Of a stretch of DNA of 22,914 nucleotides, positions 22,816 to 22,914 are shown in pieces; the stretch's first letter is position 1; every line of letters begins with the position of its first letter. Location of the stretch: the NCBI GenBank assembly GCA_026770615.1, contig MU631307.1, forward strand, positions 643,529 to 666,442. The letters are read 5' to 3'. The DNA is from Pavlovales sp. CCMP2436 (taxonomy: Eukaryota; Haptophyta; Pavlovophyceae; Pavlovales). The position numbers and the translations under genes were made by a program. The notes under the pieces were generated by a model, which made no database searches, was not told the origin of the DNA, and worked only from the letters and a program-made list of their open reading frames with translations.

Positions 22816-22914
22816 GGATCCTGGGATCCGGGGGTCTGGGGGTCTGGGGGTCTGGCTGGATCGAGGGATCCTGGGATCCGGGGGTCTGGGGGTCTGGCTG
22901 GATCGAGGGATCCT
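22816..22914. repeat. Tandem GGATCC/GGGGGTCT repeat at the right edge
   Basis: GGATCCTGGGATCCGGGGGT starts at 22816 and 22866 with units of 50 and 42 bp that differ by one GGGGGTCT insertion. The array continues beyond the window. It marks return to host-type repetitive sequence. Confidence 0.85.

Overview
The window looks like a nuclear contig of a GC-rich unicellular alga. A haptophyte-like host is my best guess. The evidence is one gene with at least four short GT-AG introns that belongs to a protein family common in haptophytes and related algae, a kinase fragment with an apparent GC-AG intron, many microsatellites, a tRNA-derived SINE and small inverted-repeat elements. The species call is an inference.

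Layout. About 106-2242 (+) is the 3' part of a spliced host gene: membrane segments fused to a cytoplasmic domain. 2243-4850 is gene-poor and full of mobile debris: SINE-like copies, a recurrent 61-bp unit in both orientations (meeting head to head as palindromes), and a 420-bp MITE inserted inside one such unit. 4850-8350 holds degraded host or transposon coding fragments: an unknown Ala/Lys-rich gene with a frameshift, the N-lobe of a protein kinase, and a nuclease-like ORF broken by a 58-bp tandem duplication.

From about 8354 to 22767 the composition becomes more AT-rich, introns vanish and genes become compact. This is an endogenous Polinton-like virus (PLV) or close relative. On the + strand are a small unknown protein, an A32/FtsK-HerA-type packaging ATPase, a Pro-rich protein, a small protein, a 750-aa fibre-like protein with a discoidin (F5/8C)-like domain, a decayed duplicate of that fibre, and a GHSLGG lipase. 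On the - strand are an SF1 helicase with a C-terminal nuclease-like domain (frameshifted, and 5' truncated), a double-jelly-roll major capsid protein, a small Gly/Ala-rich protein, and a penton-like minor capsid protein. A piece resembling the missing N-terminal half of the penton lies at the opposite end (8354-8605). About 2 kb of host-type repeats (18446-20396) splits the element between helicase and capsid genes.

How the parts fit: capsid protein, penton and ATPase form the morphogenesis core; the fibres would bind hosts, the lipase could act in entry or egress, and the helicase-nuclease belongs to replication. Several genes share an upstream motif, AAATAAAAATCT or a close variant, ending 24-26 nt before the ATG on both strands and in both blocks, which ties the two blocks to one virus. 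Frameshifts, an in-frame stop, a changed Walker A residue and the repeat insertion suggest a decaying provirus, though homopolymer sequencing errors may explain some breaks. I found no integrase, protein-primed polymerase or maturation protease.
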